Part shown: piece after piece, positions 26,543 to 35,680 of the stretch
Layout: each line of letters starts with the position of its first letter
Position numbering within the stretch: position 1 is the first letter of the stretch
From: an uncultured Sphingobium sp.
Lineage (GTDB): Bacteria > Pseudomonadota > Alphaproteobacteria > Sphingomonadales > Sphingomonadaceae
Assembly: GCA_946885845.1 (NCBI GenBank)
Contig: CAMPHJ010000008.1
Span: forward strand, 43,386 to 107,385
Reading direction: 5' to 3'
DNA length: 64,000 nt
Notes under the pieces: generated by a model
What the model was told of the DNA's origin: nothing
Databases searched by the model: none
The model's input: only the letters and a program-made list of their open reading frames with translations
Position numbers and translations under genes: made by a program

Positions 26543-28467
26543 GCCGCCGCCCTTTCCCGCCATTTGAGCAGCCATCCGCGCCGTTCCCGGCCGATCAGCG
26601 CCAACGCGCCACCCAAGGCTATCATCATTCCGCCCAGCCAGATCAGGGTGACGAACGGTTTCCACCAGATGCGCAACTGCCAGCGGCCATCATCCGCCTC
26701 TTGGCCCAACACTACGTAAAGTTGGCCGTTCCAACGCGTCAATAACGCCGCTTCCGTGGTGGTCGTGGACGCGGACGCGAAAAAGCGAGATTGGGGATGC
26801 AGCATGACAGGCGCGCCGCCGCCGCGCACGGCCTCGACATCAGCTTGCAACGCCGTCCAATTGTCCCCTGCTATGGGCGACATCCGGTTGAGCCGGAGCG
26901 TCCAGTCGCCCGCATGCACGCGATCACCGACCTTTACCGCAGCGAGCTTTTCGACGGTAAAGGCAGAATCGCTAGCCATGCCTGCCAGACTGACTGCACA
27001 GCCGAGATGGGCGATCACCATCCCGTAAGTGAAAAGCGGGGTCCGACGAAGATTACGCTTCCATAGGGGAGCCAAGCTACCCGCTCCGACAGCCAGAGCG
27101 ACGACCAGCCCAAAAAACGGCAGGACGCCGATCCGCCCCCATGCCATCCACGCCAGCAGCGCGACCGCCAGGATAGCAACCCCCGCTGGGACGATCAGGC
27201 GGCGGGCAACTGCGCCCAACTGGTCCCGACGCCAGCGCGTCAACGGCCCGACCGCCATGCCCAGCATCAGGACAAGTGCGATGGGTCCGGCAATCCGGTC
27301 GAAATAGGGTGCGCCCACCGACACCTTGTGCCCAAATGCTTCGGTCATCAGGGGATATAGGGTGCCGATCAGGACCAGGCCCAATATCACCGTCAGCAAC
27401 AGATTATTGACCACGAGCATGGTTTCGCGACTGACCAGTTCAAACGGCGCGCCTTCCCGCACGGCGCCCACACGCCAGCCGAACAGGGCCAACGCGCCGC
27501 CGATGTAGAAACCCAGCAGCACGAGGATGAATGTCCCACGCTCAGGATCGACGGCGAACGCATGGACGCTCGTCAATATGCCCGACCGGACGAGAAAAGT
27601 GCCAACCATCGACATGGAAAAGGCGATGACCGCCAGCATTACCGTCCATGCCCTCAGCGCGTCGCGCGTCGCCAGCACCGTAACGCTGTGCAGCAGAGCC
27701 GTCGCGGCCAGCCACGGCATGAGCGACGCGTTCTCCACCGGGTCCCAGAACCACCATCCGCCCCAGCCAAGCTCATAATAGGCCCAATAGCTGCCAGCGG
27801 TGATGCCCAGCGTCAGGAGTATCCATGCGCCCAATACCCATGGTCGCATGGCACGAGCAAACGCCGCATCAACCCGTCGGGTCAGCAACGCGCCAATTGC
27901 GAAGGAAAATGCAACCGACAGCCCGACATAGCCGAGGTAAAGCGTCGGGGGATGAAAGGCGAGACCGGGGTCCTGCAGCAGCGGGTTCAGCCCCTGTCCG
28001 TCAGCAGGCGCTGGATCGACGCGAGCAAAGGGATTGGAGGCGAACAGCAAGAATGCGTAAAACCCAAGGCTGATCGCCGCCTGCCCGCCCAGCGTCGCCA
28101 TATGCGTGTCCTGGCGCAATGCCCGCTCGAACAACGCGACCGCTGCCCCCGCGACGCCCATCACCGTCACCCACAGCAGCATGGACCCTTCATGATTGCC
28201 CCAGGTTCCGGCAAATTTGTAGAGCCATGGCTTCATCGAATGGCTGTTGTTCGCAACCAGCAACACCGACATGTCCGACCGCAGGAACAGCGCGATTAAC
28301 AGGGCAAAGGCGAAGGTGATAAGCCCCCCTTGCGCCACGGCAATCGGCCGGACGGAACCCAGCAGCTCCTGCTTGCCGCCCGCCAGGCCGAAACCCACCA
28401 GCGCCAGTTGAAGCAATGCCAGCGCAAATGCCAGCCAAAGCGCGATCAGCCCCGCCTCAGCGATCAT
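26539..28467 (-). CDS. ccmF: cytochrome c heme lyase subunit CcmF
   Basis: Large inner-membrane protein that ligates heme to apocytochrome c; 642 residues with about 15 hydrophobic segments. The periplasmic WWD heme-handling domain is WGGWWFWDPVENASLMPW (about residues 230-250), and a large periplasmic loop near the C-terminus is present (about 490-600). 46 bases downstream of ccmE and coupled to ccmG. Confidence 0.95.
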   Translation of the reverse strand: MIAEAGLIALWLAFALALLQLALVGFGLAGGKQELLGSVRPIAVAQGGLITFAFALLIALFLRSDMSVLLVANNSHSMKPWLYKFAGTWGNHEGSMLLWVTVMGVAGAAVALFERALRQDTHMATLGGQAAISLGFYAFLLFASNPFARVDPAPADGQGLNPLLQDPGLAFHPPTLYLGYVGLSVAFSFAIGALLTRRVDAAFARAMRPWVLGAWILLTLGITAGSYWAYYELGWGGWWFWDPVENASLMPWLAATALLHSVTVLATRDALRAWTVMLAVIAFSMSMVGTFLVRSGILTSVHAFAVDPERGTFILVLLGFYIGGALALFGWRVGAVREGAPFELVSRETMLVVNNLLLTVILGLVLIGTLYPLMTEAFGHKVSVGAPYFDRIAGPIALVLMLGMAVGPLTRWRRDQLGAVARRLIVPAGVAILAVALLAWMAWGRIGVLPFFGLVVALAVGAGSLAPLWKRNLRRTPLFTYGMVIAHLGCAVSLAGMASDSAFTVEKLAAVKVGDRVHAGDWTLRLNRMSPIAGDNWTALQADVEAVRGGGAPVMLHPQSRFFASASTTTTEAALLTRWNGQLYVVLGQEADDGRWQLRIWWKPFVTLIWLGGMMIALGGALALIGRERRGWLLKWRERAAA

Positions 28468-28513
28468 GCGCGCTGGTCCCGGACGTGCCGAGCTGCAATA
28501 GCTGCACGCAGCT

Positions 28514-28960
28514 TCACTGCTCTGCCTTCATCTGACGGGTCGTTTCATTATAGTTCATGCCTTCCAGTTCGCGGGGCATGTAGCGTTCGTCATGCTTGGC
28601 GAGCAGGTTCGTTGCGACGAAAGTACCCGACGAATCGAACGCCCCCTCCGCCACGACGCCAGAACCTTCGCGAAACAGATCCGGCGCTATTCCCTGGAAG
28701 GACGCGGGCACCGTCGCTTTTCCGTCCGTGACATCGAATTGGATGGTGACGCCGTCGGCAGCGTGCTTCAGGCTGCCTTTCACGACCATGCCGCCCAGCC
28801 GGACCGCCTTTCCAGGTTCGACACCTTTAGTCCGCACATCTGCGGGTGCGTAGAAATAGGCCGCTTCGTCACGAAGGGCGGACGCTGCCAACAGCGCCGC
28901 GCCGACCAATGCGACGAGCGCGGCCAGCGCCAGGGTCAACCGTTGATACTTCGCCTTCAT
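28514..28960 (-). CDS. ccmE: periplasmic heme chaperone CcmE
   Basis: Binds heme covalently and hands it to CcmF. 148 residues from ATG 28960: N-terminal signal anchor (about 7-28), OB-fold, and the heme-attachment histidine with downstream tyrosine in LLAKHDERYMPRE. The ATG overlaps the ccmD stop (ATGA). Confidence 0.94.
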   Translation of the reverse strand: MKAKYQRLTLALAALVALVGAALLAASALRDEAAYFYAPADVRTKGVEPGKAVRLGGMVVKGSLKHAADGVTIQFDVTDGKATVPASFQGIAPDLFREGSGVVAEGAFDSSGTFVATNLLAKHDERYMPRELEGMNYNETTRQMKAEQ

Positions 28961-29088
28961 GACCGCTCCGACAATTTCTGCACAGCCGCCTCGGCGCTGC
29001 GCATCGTGCGCCAGCATCGCAGGCACAGCAGCAATGTGGCTGAAAATGTCAGCGCATATGCGCCGATGACGAAGGCCCACTGATTCAT
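28957..29088 (-). CDS. ccmD: heme exporter protein CcmD (43 residues)
   Basis: Very small gene between ccmC and ccmE. It reads MNQWAFVIGAYALTFSATLL, continuing LCLRCWRTMRSAEAAVQKLS: a short N-terminus, one membrane helix with the conserved W/Y positions (VIGAYALT), and a basic cytoplasmic tail, as in CcmD. It is four bases from the ccmC stop, and its stop overlaps the ccmE start. CcmD tethers CcmE to the heme-export complex. Confidence 0.88.
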   Translation of the reverse strand: MNQWAFVIGAYALTFSATLLLCLRCWRTMRSAEAAVQKLSERS

Positions 29089-29092
29089 GATG

Positions 29093-29815
29093 CTATCCCC
29101 GCGCCATCCGTTGCATGCGGGCTTCGACCTTGGCCTCCGCCAGGATGGTACGCATCCGCATCAGCACGATCGCGCCGAACAGTAGGGTAAAGCCAACCAG
29201 CGTCAGGCCAAGCGGCCATAGCAGCGCCATGTCGATGCTTGACCCGCGCATGGTGATACTTGGTCCCTGGTGCAGGCTGTTCCACCAGACCACCGACCGA
29301 TTAATGATCGGGATGTTGATCGCGCCCACCAGCCCGAAAATCGCCGTCGTAGGGCTGACGCCGCCCTGCGCCTGTCGCGCGCTGGCGCTGGCGAGCGCGA
29401 TGTAACCCAGATATAGGAAAAGCAGCACGAGCATGGAGGTCATGCGGCCATCCCATTCCCACCACGTGCCCCAGGTTGGCCGTCCCCATATCGATCCGGT
29501 CGCCAGGCAGATGGCCGTAAACAACGCCCCCGGTGCCGCGATGGCCCGACTTGCGACCGCTGCCAAGGGATGGCGCCATACCAGTTGCATGAGGGCCGCC
29601 ACGGCGATCCCTCCCCATCCGGCCATGCCCAGCCACGCCGCGGGCACATGGATGTAGAGAATTCGCACCGTTTCGCCCTGAAGATAGTCGGCGGGAGTCA
29701 CGAACAATCCACAGAACGCGCCGGTCAAAAGCAGGATCAAGCCAAGCCAGAAAAGCCAGCCGGTAAGGGGCCGTGCGATGTTCAGGAACCGGGCGGGATT
29801 GGCAAAGCGATGCAT
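29093..29815 (-). CDS. ccmC: heme exporter protein CcmC
   Basis: Six-helix inner-membrane protein that loads heme onto CcmE; 240 residues. The tryptophan-rich WWD-type motif is WGTWWEWDGRMTSMLVLLFL, with flanking histidines (YIHVPAAW, NSLHQGPS) as heme ligands. First gene of the visible ccm run. ccmA and ccmB do not follow or precede it here, so the CcmAB ATPase must be encoded elsewhere. Divergent from purF. Confidence 0.95.
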   Translation of the reverse strand: MHRFANPARFLNIARPLTGWLFWLGLILLLTGAFCGLFVTPADYLQGETVRILYIHVPAAWLGMAGWGGIAVAALMQLVWRHPLAAVASRAIAAPGALFTAICLATGSIWGRPTWGTWWEWDGRMTSMLVLLFLYLGYIALASASARQAQGGVSPTTAIFGLVGAINIPIINRSVVWWNSLHQGPSITMRGSSIDMALLWPLGLTLVGFTLLFGAIVLMRMRTILAEAKVEARMQRMARG

Positions 29816-29996
29816 TTGAAGGCTCTTTAGCGCCCCCCCGGCATCAATGCCAGTGGCGCTTTCAAACGTCGCATATCGTGGAAAATATATTCATTGGACA
29901 GCTATCCGGCGCTTTTTTGTGACAGGCAGGCGACAAATCCGTATCGAGTCACTATATGCGCGCCACACACCGCTGTTGCTGCGGTCAGGATCGGCA

Positions 29997-31475
29997 ATGG
30001 ACCCGCTCGCACCCATGTTTACAACAAACCCGTTCGATGATGACAAGCTGCGTGAAGAATGCGGCATTTTTGGTGTCTTTCAGGCCGAAACTGCTTCGGC
30101 CATCACCGCCCTCGGGCTGCACGCCCTACAGCATCGCGGGCAGGAAGCAGCTGGAATCACCAGCTGGGATGGACATGATTTCCACACCCATCGCGCAATG
30201 GGACATGTCGCGGGCAATTTCGACCGCGATGATGTGATTCGCAGCCTTCCGGGCGGCGCGGCCTGTGGCCATGTGCGATATTCGACCACTGGCGAAACCT
30301 CGCTTCGCAACGTGCAGCCGCTATATGCCGAACTCAATTCCGGCGGCTTCGCAATCGCCCATAACGGCAATATTTCCAACGCGATGAAGCTGCGCCGCGA
30401 ACTTATCCGCCGCGGCTCGATATTCCAGTCGACCTCCGACACCGAAGTCATCATCCATCTGGTTGCGACGTCCACCTACAGGACGTTGCTGGACAAATTC
30501 ATCGACGCCCTGAAACAGATCGAAGGCGCCTATTCGCTCATAGTTATGACACCAGAAGGCATGATCGCCTGCCGTGATCCGCTGGGCATACGGCCTCTGG
30601 TCATGGGCAAATTGGGTGATACCACCATCTTTGCGTCGGAAACCGTGGCGTTCGATGTGGTCGGTGCGGACTATATCCGTTCAATCGACCCCGGCGAACT
30701 GGTCATCGTCACCCATGACGGGGAAGTGCGCAGCCATCGTCCCTTCGGCGAAAACCATGCCCGCCCCTGCATTTTCGAACATGTGTATTTCAGCCGTCCC
30801 GATTCGATCGTGGACGGTTCCAGCGTCTATTCGGTTCGCAAGGCCATCGGCGCTCAGCTCGCGATCGAAAACCCGGTCGATGCCGATCTGGTTATTCCCG
30901 TCCCCGATAGCGGCGTCCCCGCGGCCATCGGCTATGCGCAACAATCGGGCATCCCATTCGAGCTGGGCATCATCCGGTCGCACTATATTGGCCGCACCTT
31001 CATCCAGCCGGGTGACAAGGTCCGTCACCTGGGCGTGAAGTTGAAGCACAACGCCAACCGCGCGCTGATCGCGGGCAAGCGTGTCGTATTGATCGACGAT
31101 TCGATCGTGCGCGGCACCACCAGCCTGAAAATCGTGCAGATGATGCGCGAAGCGGGCGCAAGCGAAGTGCATATGCGCATCGCCAGCCCTCCGACCAAGC
31201 ACAGCTGCTTTTACGGGGTCGATACCCCCGAACGCACGAAGCTGCTTGCCCATCGGCTGGACATTGGCGGCATGCAGGATTTCATACACGCCGACAGCCT
31301 ATCCTTCGTTTCGATCGATGGCCTGTACAAGGCTCTGGGCGAAGCCAAGCGCGCGGACATCCGACCGCAATATTGCGACGCCTGCTTTACCGGCGATTAT
31401 CCAACCACACTCACCGATCAGGACGAGGTCGCGGTAAAGAGCCAGTTTGAACTCCTCGCCGAACGGGTCGTCTGA
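29997..31475 (+). CDS. purF: amidophosphoribosyltransferase
   Basis: First committed step of purine synthesis: PRPP plus glutamine gives phosphoribosylamine. ATG 29997 follows AGGA at good spacing and gives 492 residues with a short propeptide ending before the catalytic Cys (REEC-GIFGVFQ), which becomes the N-terminal nucleophile. The glutaminase domain has RYSTTGETSLRNVQP and AHNGNI; the phosphoribosyltransferase domain has VVLIDDSIVRGTTS, the PRPP loop. The frame is open to 29847 without homology. cvpA is not upstream. Confidence 0.96.
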   Translation: MDPLAPMFTTNPFDDDKLREECGIFGVFQAETASAITALGLHALQHRGQEAAGITSWDGHDFHTHRAMGHVAGNFDRDDVIRSLPGGAACGHVRYSTTGETSLRNVQPLYAELNSGGFAIAHNGNISNAMKLRRELIRRGSIFQSTSDTEVIIHLVATSTYRTLLDKFIDALKQIEGAYSLIVMTPEGMIACRDPLGIRPLVMGKLGDTTIFASETVAFDVVGADYIRSIDPGELVIVTHDGEVRSHRPFGENHARPCIFEHVYFSRPDSIVDGSSVYSVRKAIGAQLAIENPVDADLVIPVPDSGVPAAIGYAQQSGIPFELGIIRSHYIGRTFIQPGDKVRHLGVKLKHNANRALIAGKRVVLIDDSIVRGTTSLKIVQMMREAGASEVHMRIASPPTKHSCFYGVDTPERTKLLAHRLDIGGMQDFIHADSLSFVSIDGLYKALGEAKRADIRPQYCDACFTGDYPTTLTDQDEVAVKSQFELLAERVV

Positions 31476-31491
31476 CCGGCGATAACTCGAC

Positions 31492-31518
31492 GGCGGCCTG
31501 ATACGATGGCCGCCATTT
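31492..31518 (+). terminator. possible weak terminator after purF
   Basis: Stem GGCGGCC (31492-31498) and GGCCGCC (31508-31514), 9-base loop, then ATTTCC. The T tract is short. Confidence 0.5.
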
Positions 31519-31573
31519 CCTCCCACCTTCACGATCAGGCCCCACGGCAGCCGAGGGGTAAAAGGGATGTCTC

Positions 31574-32284
31574 ATGTCCACCCTTCCTCTTTCCGGTAAG
31601 CTCGCCCTCGTCACTGGCGCCAGCCGGGGCATTGGCGCAGCGACGGCGCAAGCGCTTGGCGCGGCGGGCGCACATGTCATCTTGACCGCCCGCACCGCTG
31701 GGGGTCTTGAGGAAGTGGAGGAGGCCATCCACGCCGCTGGCGGCAGCGCGACCATCGCCCCACTCGACCTGATCGACGGCGAAAGCATCGGTCGCCTGGC
31801 TCAGGCGATTTCAGGCCGCTGGCAGGCGCTTGACATATTGGTGCTGAACGCCGCCACGCTGGGGAGCCTGGCGGCCGTCCCGGCGATCGACACCAAGGAA
31901 TTTGCCAAGCAACTGACACTCAACATTGCAGCGCCTCAGGCGTTGATAGCGGCATTTGACAACATGCTACGGGCCAGCAGCGACGCGCGGGTAATCGCGC
32001 TCACATCCACGGTCGCCACCGCGCCGCGGGCTTACTGGGGAGCCTATGGCGCGTCCAAGGCGGCGCTTGAAACGCTGATCAGCGCCTATGGCGAGGAGGT
32101 GAAGAATATCTCCGCGATCCGCACCCACATCGTCAATCCGGGCGCGACGCGCACCGTAATGCGCGCGCGCGCCTATCCTGGCGAAGATCCGGCAAAGCTG
32201 AAGGGACCCGAAGTGGTCGGACAGGCGATTGTCGACTTGGTACTGGCCGATCATCCCAACGGCTATCGCTGCCGCGTGGGCTGA
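31574..32284 (+). CDS. short-chain dehydrogenase/reductase
   Basis: 236 residues, classical SDR: cofactor loop TGASRGIG (about 15-22), NAA (LVLNAATLGS), catalytic Ser (ALTSTVAT) and YGASK (Tyr/Lys). The arginine of TARTAGG after the second beta strand suggests NADP preference. The PGATRT segment follows, as expected. Substrate unknown. It is 98 bases after purF and convergent with cfa, leaving three bases between them. Confidence 0.9.
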   Translation: MSTLPLSGKLALVTGASRGIGAATAQALGAAGAHVILTARTAGGLEEVEEAIHAAGGSATIAPLDLIDGESIGRLAQAISGRWQALDILVLNAATLGSLAAVPAIDTKEFAKQLTLNIAAPQALIAAFDNMLRASSDARVIALTSTVATAPRAYWGAYGASKAALETLISAYGEEVKNISAIRTHIVNPGATRTVMRARAYPGEDPAKLKGPEVVGQAIVDLVLADHPNGYRCRVG

Positions 32285-32287
32285 TTG

Positions 32288-33553
32288 TCAGCCGGGCTTT
32301 ACCAGCGTCACCTGCGCCACATTGATGGTGCCGCTACGAAAACCGCCTTCGCAATACATGAGATAATAGCGCCACAGGGCGACAAAATGCTGGTCGAAAC
32401 TGACCGGCAAAAGCCCTTGATCGATCGCCCGGTCGAAACGGTCCCGCCAGCGTTTCAATGTTTCGGCATAGTGCAGCCCGAAATAATGAACGTCATGCCA
32501 TTCAAGCCCCTTCTGCTCCGCTAGCGCGCGGAACCGGCTTTCCGAAATCAGCATGCCGCCGGGGAAGATATAGGTCTGGATGAAGTCAGCGCCGCGCGCA
32601 TAGCGGTCGAAAATCGCGTCATCGATCAGAATATATTGGATCGCAGCCCTACCGCCCGGCTTCAGCAACCGATCGATCGCTGCCAGATAGGTGGGCCAGT
32701 AGCGTTGGCCTACAGCCTCTACCATTTCCACGCTGGCAATGGCGTCATATTGGCCGGACGCATCGCGATAATCGGTCAGAAGAATATTCGCCCCCGGCCC
32801 CAACCGATCACGCGCATATTTCGCCTGTTCCACCGACAATGTCAGGCCGTCATACTGGATCGCGCAACGATTCATCGCCTGTTCGGCCAAACCGCCCCAG
32901 CCACAGCCGATTTCCAGCAACCGGGCGCCGTCGCGCAAGTTTAATCGGTCCAGAATCGCGTCCACCTTGCGCTGCTGGGCACGTTCCAGGCTTTCGATAT
33001 GGCTGCCAGGGTCGAGGAACAAGGCGCTTGAATAGTGCATGTTTCTGTCCAGCCACAGACGGTAGAAATCATTGCCCAGATCATAATGATAAGCGATGTT
33101 CCTGCGCGATCCTCTGTGACTGTTGCGCCTTGCCCAATGCACGGCCATGCCGATCCAGCGGCCCGGGCCCCGCGGTCGCGCCACATTGCCCATCGCGACG
33201 GCGTTGACCATGAACAACTCAAACAATGGAACTGGGTCGGGACTGGTCCACTCTCCCGCCGCCCAGGCCTGATACCATCCCGCCGATCCGCCCAGGGCCA
33301 GTCGCAGTAAAGCTCGCCAACGGACAAGATGCACTTCGCATGCCGGGCCAGGGCCACGCCCCCCCAATATCCGCACCGTGCCGTCAGGCAGCACGGCTTC
33401 GATCCTGCCCGCCTCAAGCCCTGCATCAACCCGGTCCAGCAACCGATGCAATAGCGACCCTGCCATGCGCGCAGCCCAACGCCCGCGCCTTTGCTCGGAA
33501 AGCTGACGGAAGGACAAAGCGCGCCTGCCGCGTCGGGGATCGATAGCGTTCAT
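32288..33553 (-). CDS. cfa: cyclopropane-fatty-acyl-phospholipid synthase family protein
   Basis: SAM-dependent methyltransferase that adds a methylene bridge to unsaturated phospholipid acyl chains at the inner membrane. 421 residues from ATG 33553. Motifs: AYHYDLGNDFYRLWLDRNMHYS, SAM site LEIGCGWGG, and the C-terminal catalytic cysteine in YCEGGFR. Located 36 bases downstream of phrB on the same strand, so likely one transcript. An N-terminal extension in frame overlaps the intergenic region and was not used. Confidence 0.9.
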   Translation of the reverse strand: MNAIDPRRGRRALSFRQLSEQRRGRWAARMAGSLLHRLLDRVDAGLEAGRIEAVLPDGTVRILGGRGPGPACEVHLVRWRALLRLALGGSAGWYQAWAAGEWTSPDPVPLFELFMVNAVAMGNVARPRGPGRWIGMAVHWARRNSHRGSRRNIAYHYDLGNDFYRLWLDRNMHYSSALFLDPGSHIESLERAQQRKVDAILDRLNLRDGARLLEIGCGWGGLAEQAMNRCAIQYDGLTLSVEQAKYARDRLGPGANILLTDYRDASGQYDAIASVEMVEAVGQRYWPTYLAAIDRLLKPGGRAAIQYILIDDAIFDRYARGADFIQTYIFPGGMLISESRFRALAEQKGLEWHDVHYFGLHYAETLKRWRDRFDRAIDQGLLPVSFDQHFVALWRYYLMYCEGGFRSGTINVAQVTLVKPG

Positions 33554-33589
33554 CCTGTCACCTCTGCCCGCTGGCTGGCTGCCGCGCAA

Positions 33590-34966
33590 TCACCGCTTGA
33601 CGCTCCGGTAGGCCGCCAAGGCTCGCTCTCGCGCTTCCTTGTGCCCCACGCGCTTCGGGGGATAGTCCGAAGGGCGGACATGGTGGAAATCGGGATCATG
33701 AATGGCCTTGTCATCCAGTCGCGCCAGTTCCGGCACCCATTGCCTGATATAGTCAGCCGCATCGAATTTTGGAGACTGAACGAGCGGCGCCATGATCCGG
33801 GAAAAGATATTCGCGTCCACGCCGCTGCCCGCAACCCACTGCCAGTTCACGCTGTTGTTGGCATAATCCGCGTCCACCAGCGTATCCCAGAACCAGCGCG
33901 CGCCATGACGCCAGTCGATCAGCAGATGCTTGATCAGGAAGCTGGCAGCGATCATCCGCACGCGATTGTGCATCCATCCGGTTGCCCACAACTGGCGCAT
34001 GCCCGCATCGACGATGGGATATCCCGTCAGTCCCTGTTTCCAGGCGGTGAAGTCCGCTCCCGCCTCACGCAAGTCACGCCAGGGCATGCGATCGAAGTCG
34101 ACCCGCGCATTTTTCGACCCATATTCCGGCATCTCCCATATCTGCACATGGGCATAATCCCGCCAGATCAGCTCCTTTAGGAATGTCGTCGCATCGCCGC
34201 TCGCGCCGCTGATCTGATGCCATGTGCGGGCAGGCGACATTTCGCCAAAGTGAAGATGGGGCGACAGCCGTGATGTACCCTCGCAGGACGGCAGGTTTCG
34301 TGCCCTGTCATAGTCGCCGACCTCATCCACAAAGTCATTCAGCCGATCGACCGCCCCCGCTTCACCGGGCGTCCATTCAGTGCCGAATCCTGACGCCCAG
34401 TCAGGATGGATGGGCAGCAGCTTCCATTGGGAAAGCGTTTCGCTGACCGGCCATTTTGCTGGACCGTCGATCCGTGAAGGCGCCGGTGTCGGGCTGGCAG
34501 GGGGCATATGCTCCATCAAGGCGCGGGAAAAAGGCGTATAGATGCGATAGGGCGTGCCACCCCCGGTCTTCAGGCGATCCGGCGGCAGGAGCAAACCCCC
34601 GTCATGAAGCACCAGATCCAGCTTCTGTGCGACGGCCCTTTCGGCATTTCGCCACCATGGTTCCAGATGCGACAGGGCATGAACCCGGCGGGCCCCGGTT
34701 TCCCGCGCCAGCCGTTCCAACTCGTCCGCACTTCCGCCCTGACGCAGGATCAGCCGCGATCCGCGTTCTTTCAGATCACGCGCAAGGCTCGCCAAACTGT
34801 GATGCAACCACCAGCGTTGCGCGCCACCCATCTTCCATGCCTTGGGCGCTGCATCATCCAAAATATAGACCGGGATAACCGGCCCCTCCGCCATCGCGGC
34901 GGTGAGGGCGGCCTGGTCGGCCAGGCGCAGGTCCTGACGGAACCAGAGTATGACGGGATCGGACAT
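33590..34966 (-). CDS. phrB: deoxyribodipyrimidine photolyase (class I cryptochrome/photolyase)
   Basis: Light-driven repair of cyclobutane pyrimidine dimers, 458 residues. The N-terminal Rossmann domain (VILWFRQDLRLADQAAL) would bind an antenna cofactor. The FAD domain carries GTSRLSPHLHFGEMSP, WMHNRVRMIAASFLIKHLL and DADYANNSVNWQWVAGSG with the conserved Asn. The conserved Trp residues fit a repair-active photolyase rather than a cryptochrome. Operon with cfa. Divergent from rppH. Confidence 0.94.
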   Translation of the reverse strand: MSDPVILWFRQDLRLADQAALTAAMAEGPVIPVYILDDAAPKAWKMGGAQRWWLHHSLASLARDLKERGSRLILRQGGSADELERLARETGARRVHALSHLEPWWRNAERAVAQKLDLVLHDGGLLLPPDRLKTGGGTPYRIYTPFSRALMEHMPPASPTPAPSRIDGPAKWPVSETLSQWKLLPIHPDWASGFGTEWTPGEAGAVDRLNDFVDEVGDYDRARNLPSCEGTSRLSPHLHFGEMSPARTWHQISGASGDATTFLKELIWRDYAHVQIWEMPEYGSKNARVDFDRMPWRDLREAGADFTAWKQGLTGYPIVDAGMRQLWATGWMHNRVRMIAASFLIKHLLIDWRHGARWFWDTLVDADYANNSVNWQWVAGSGVDANIFSRIMAPLVQSPKFDAADYIRQWVPELARLDDKAIHDPDFHHVRPSDYPPKRVGHKEARERALAAYRSVKR

Positions 34967-35150
34967 CCCCCACAGATGCCACCTGTCCCGCGTAAGTCCA
35001 GCCCTCTCCCCAATTCGGCGCGAAAACCCTTCCGCACATGGCCGACGCAGATTTTGGCTATTGGAAGAATGGCGGTTCCCCGCCTATCGTCGGCATTCAA
35101 CGATATGGCGACGGGGCGACCTTCGCCGGAAGCAACGATCAGGGGACGTC

Positions 35151-35636
35151 ATGGCGTCGATGCCGAACGATTCAGAACTGGGATATAGGCCATGCGTCGG
35201 AGTGATGCTGGTCAATATGGAGGGCAAGGTTTTCGTCGGCCAACGGCTCGATAACAAGGTCGAAGCGTGGCAGATGCCGCAGGGTGGCATCGATGACGGC
35301 GAGGATGCAAAGGCGGCCGCCCTGCGCGAGTTGGGGGAAGAAACCGGCATCGACGGGGTTCACGTCGAAATCATCGCCAAGGCGCGGGATGAACATTTCT
35401 ACGACTTGCCGCCGGAATTGATCGGCAAGCTATGGGGCGGCGCATTTCGCGGCCAGCGACAGGTCTGGTTCCTGGCCCGGTTCCTGGGCAACGACGACCA
35501 TATCGACATCCAGACCAAACACCCCGAATTTCGGGATTGGAGGTGGGTCGATCCTGAAATGCTGCCCGACATCATCGTGCCGTTCAAACGCAAGCTATAT
35601 CGTGACATCCTGCAGGAATTCAGGACGTTGATCTGA
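35151..35636 (+). CDS. rppH: RNA 5'-pyrophosphohydrolase (Nudix)
   Basis: Removes pyrophosphate from 5' ends of mRNA to start decay; 161 residues. The Nudix box is GGIDDGEDAKAAALRELGEE followed by TGI, and the N-terminus (GYRPCVGVMLVNMEGKVFVG) and WVDPEMLPDIIVPFK end match the alphaproteobacterial RppH/IalA group. ATG 35151 follows CAGGGG; a second ATG at 35160 is possible. Confidence 0.93.
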   Translation: MASMPNDSELGYRPCVGVMLVNMEGKVFVGQRLDNKVEAWQMPQGGIDDGEDAKAAALRELGEETGIDGVHVEIIAKARDEHFYDLPPELIGKLWGGAFRGQRQVWFLARFLGNDDHIDIQTKHPEFRDWRWVDPEMLPDIIVPFKRKLYRDILQEFRTLI

Positions 35637-35680
35637 GAAAGGTTGATTTGGCGCGCCTTCCCGGCTGCGCTCATTTTGTC

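Noticed and set aside
26543..26665. Upstream extension of ccmG
   Set aside because: Lies inside ccmF in another frame; the membrane anchor and overlap support GTG 26542.
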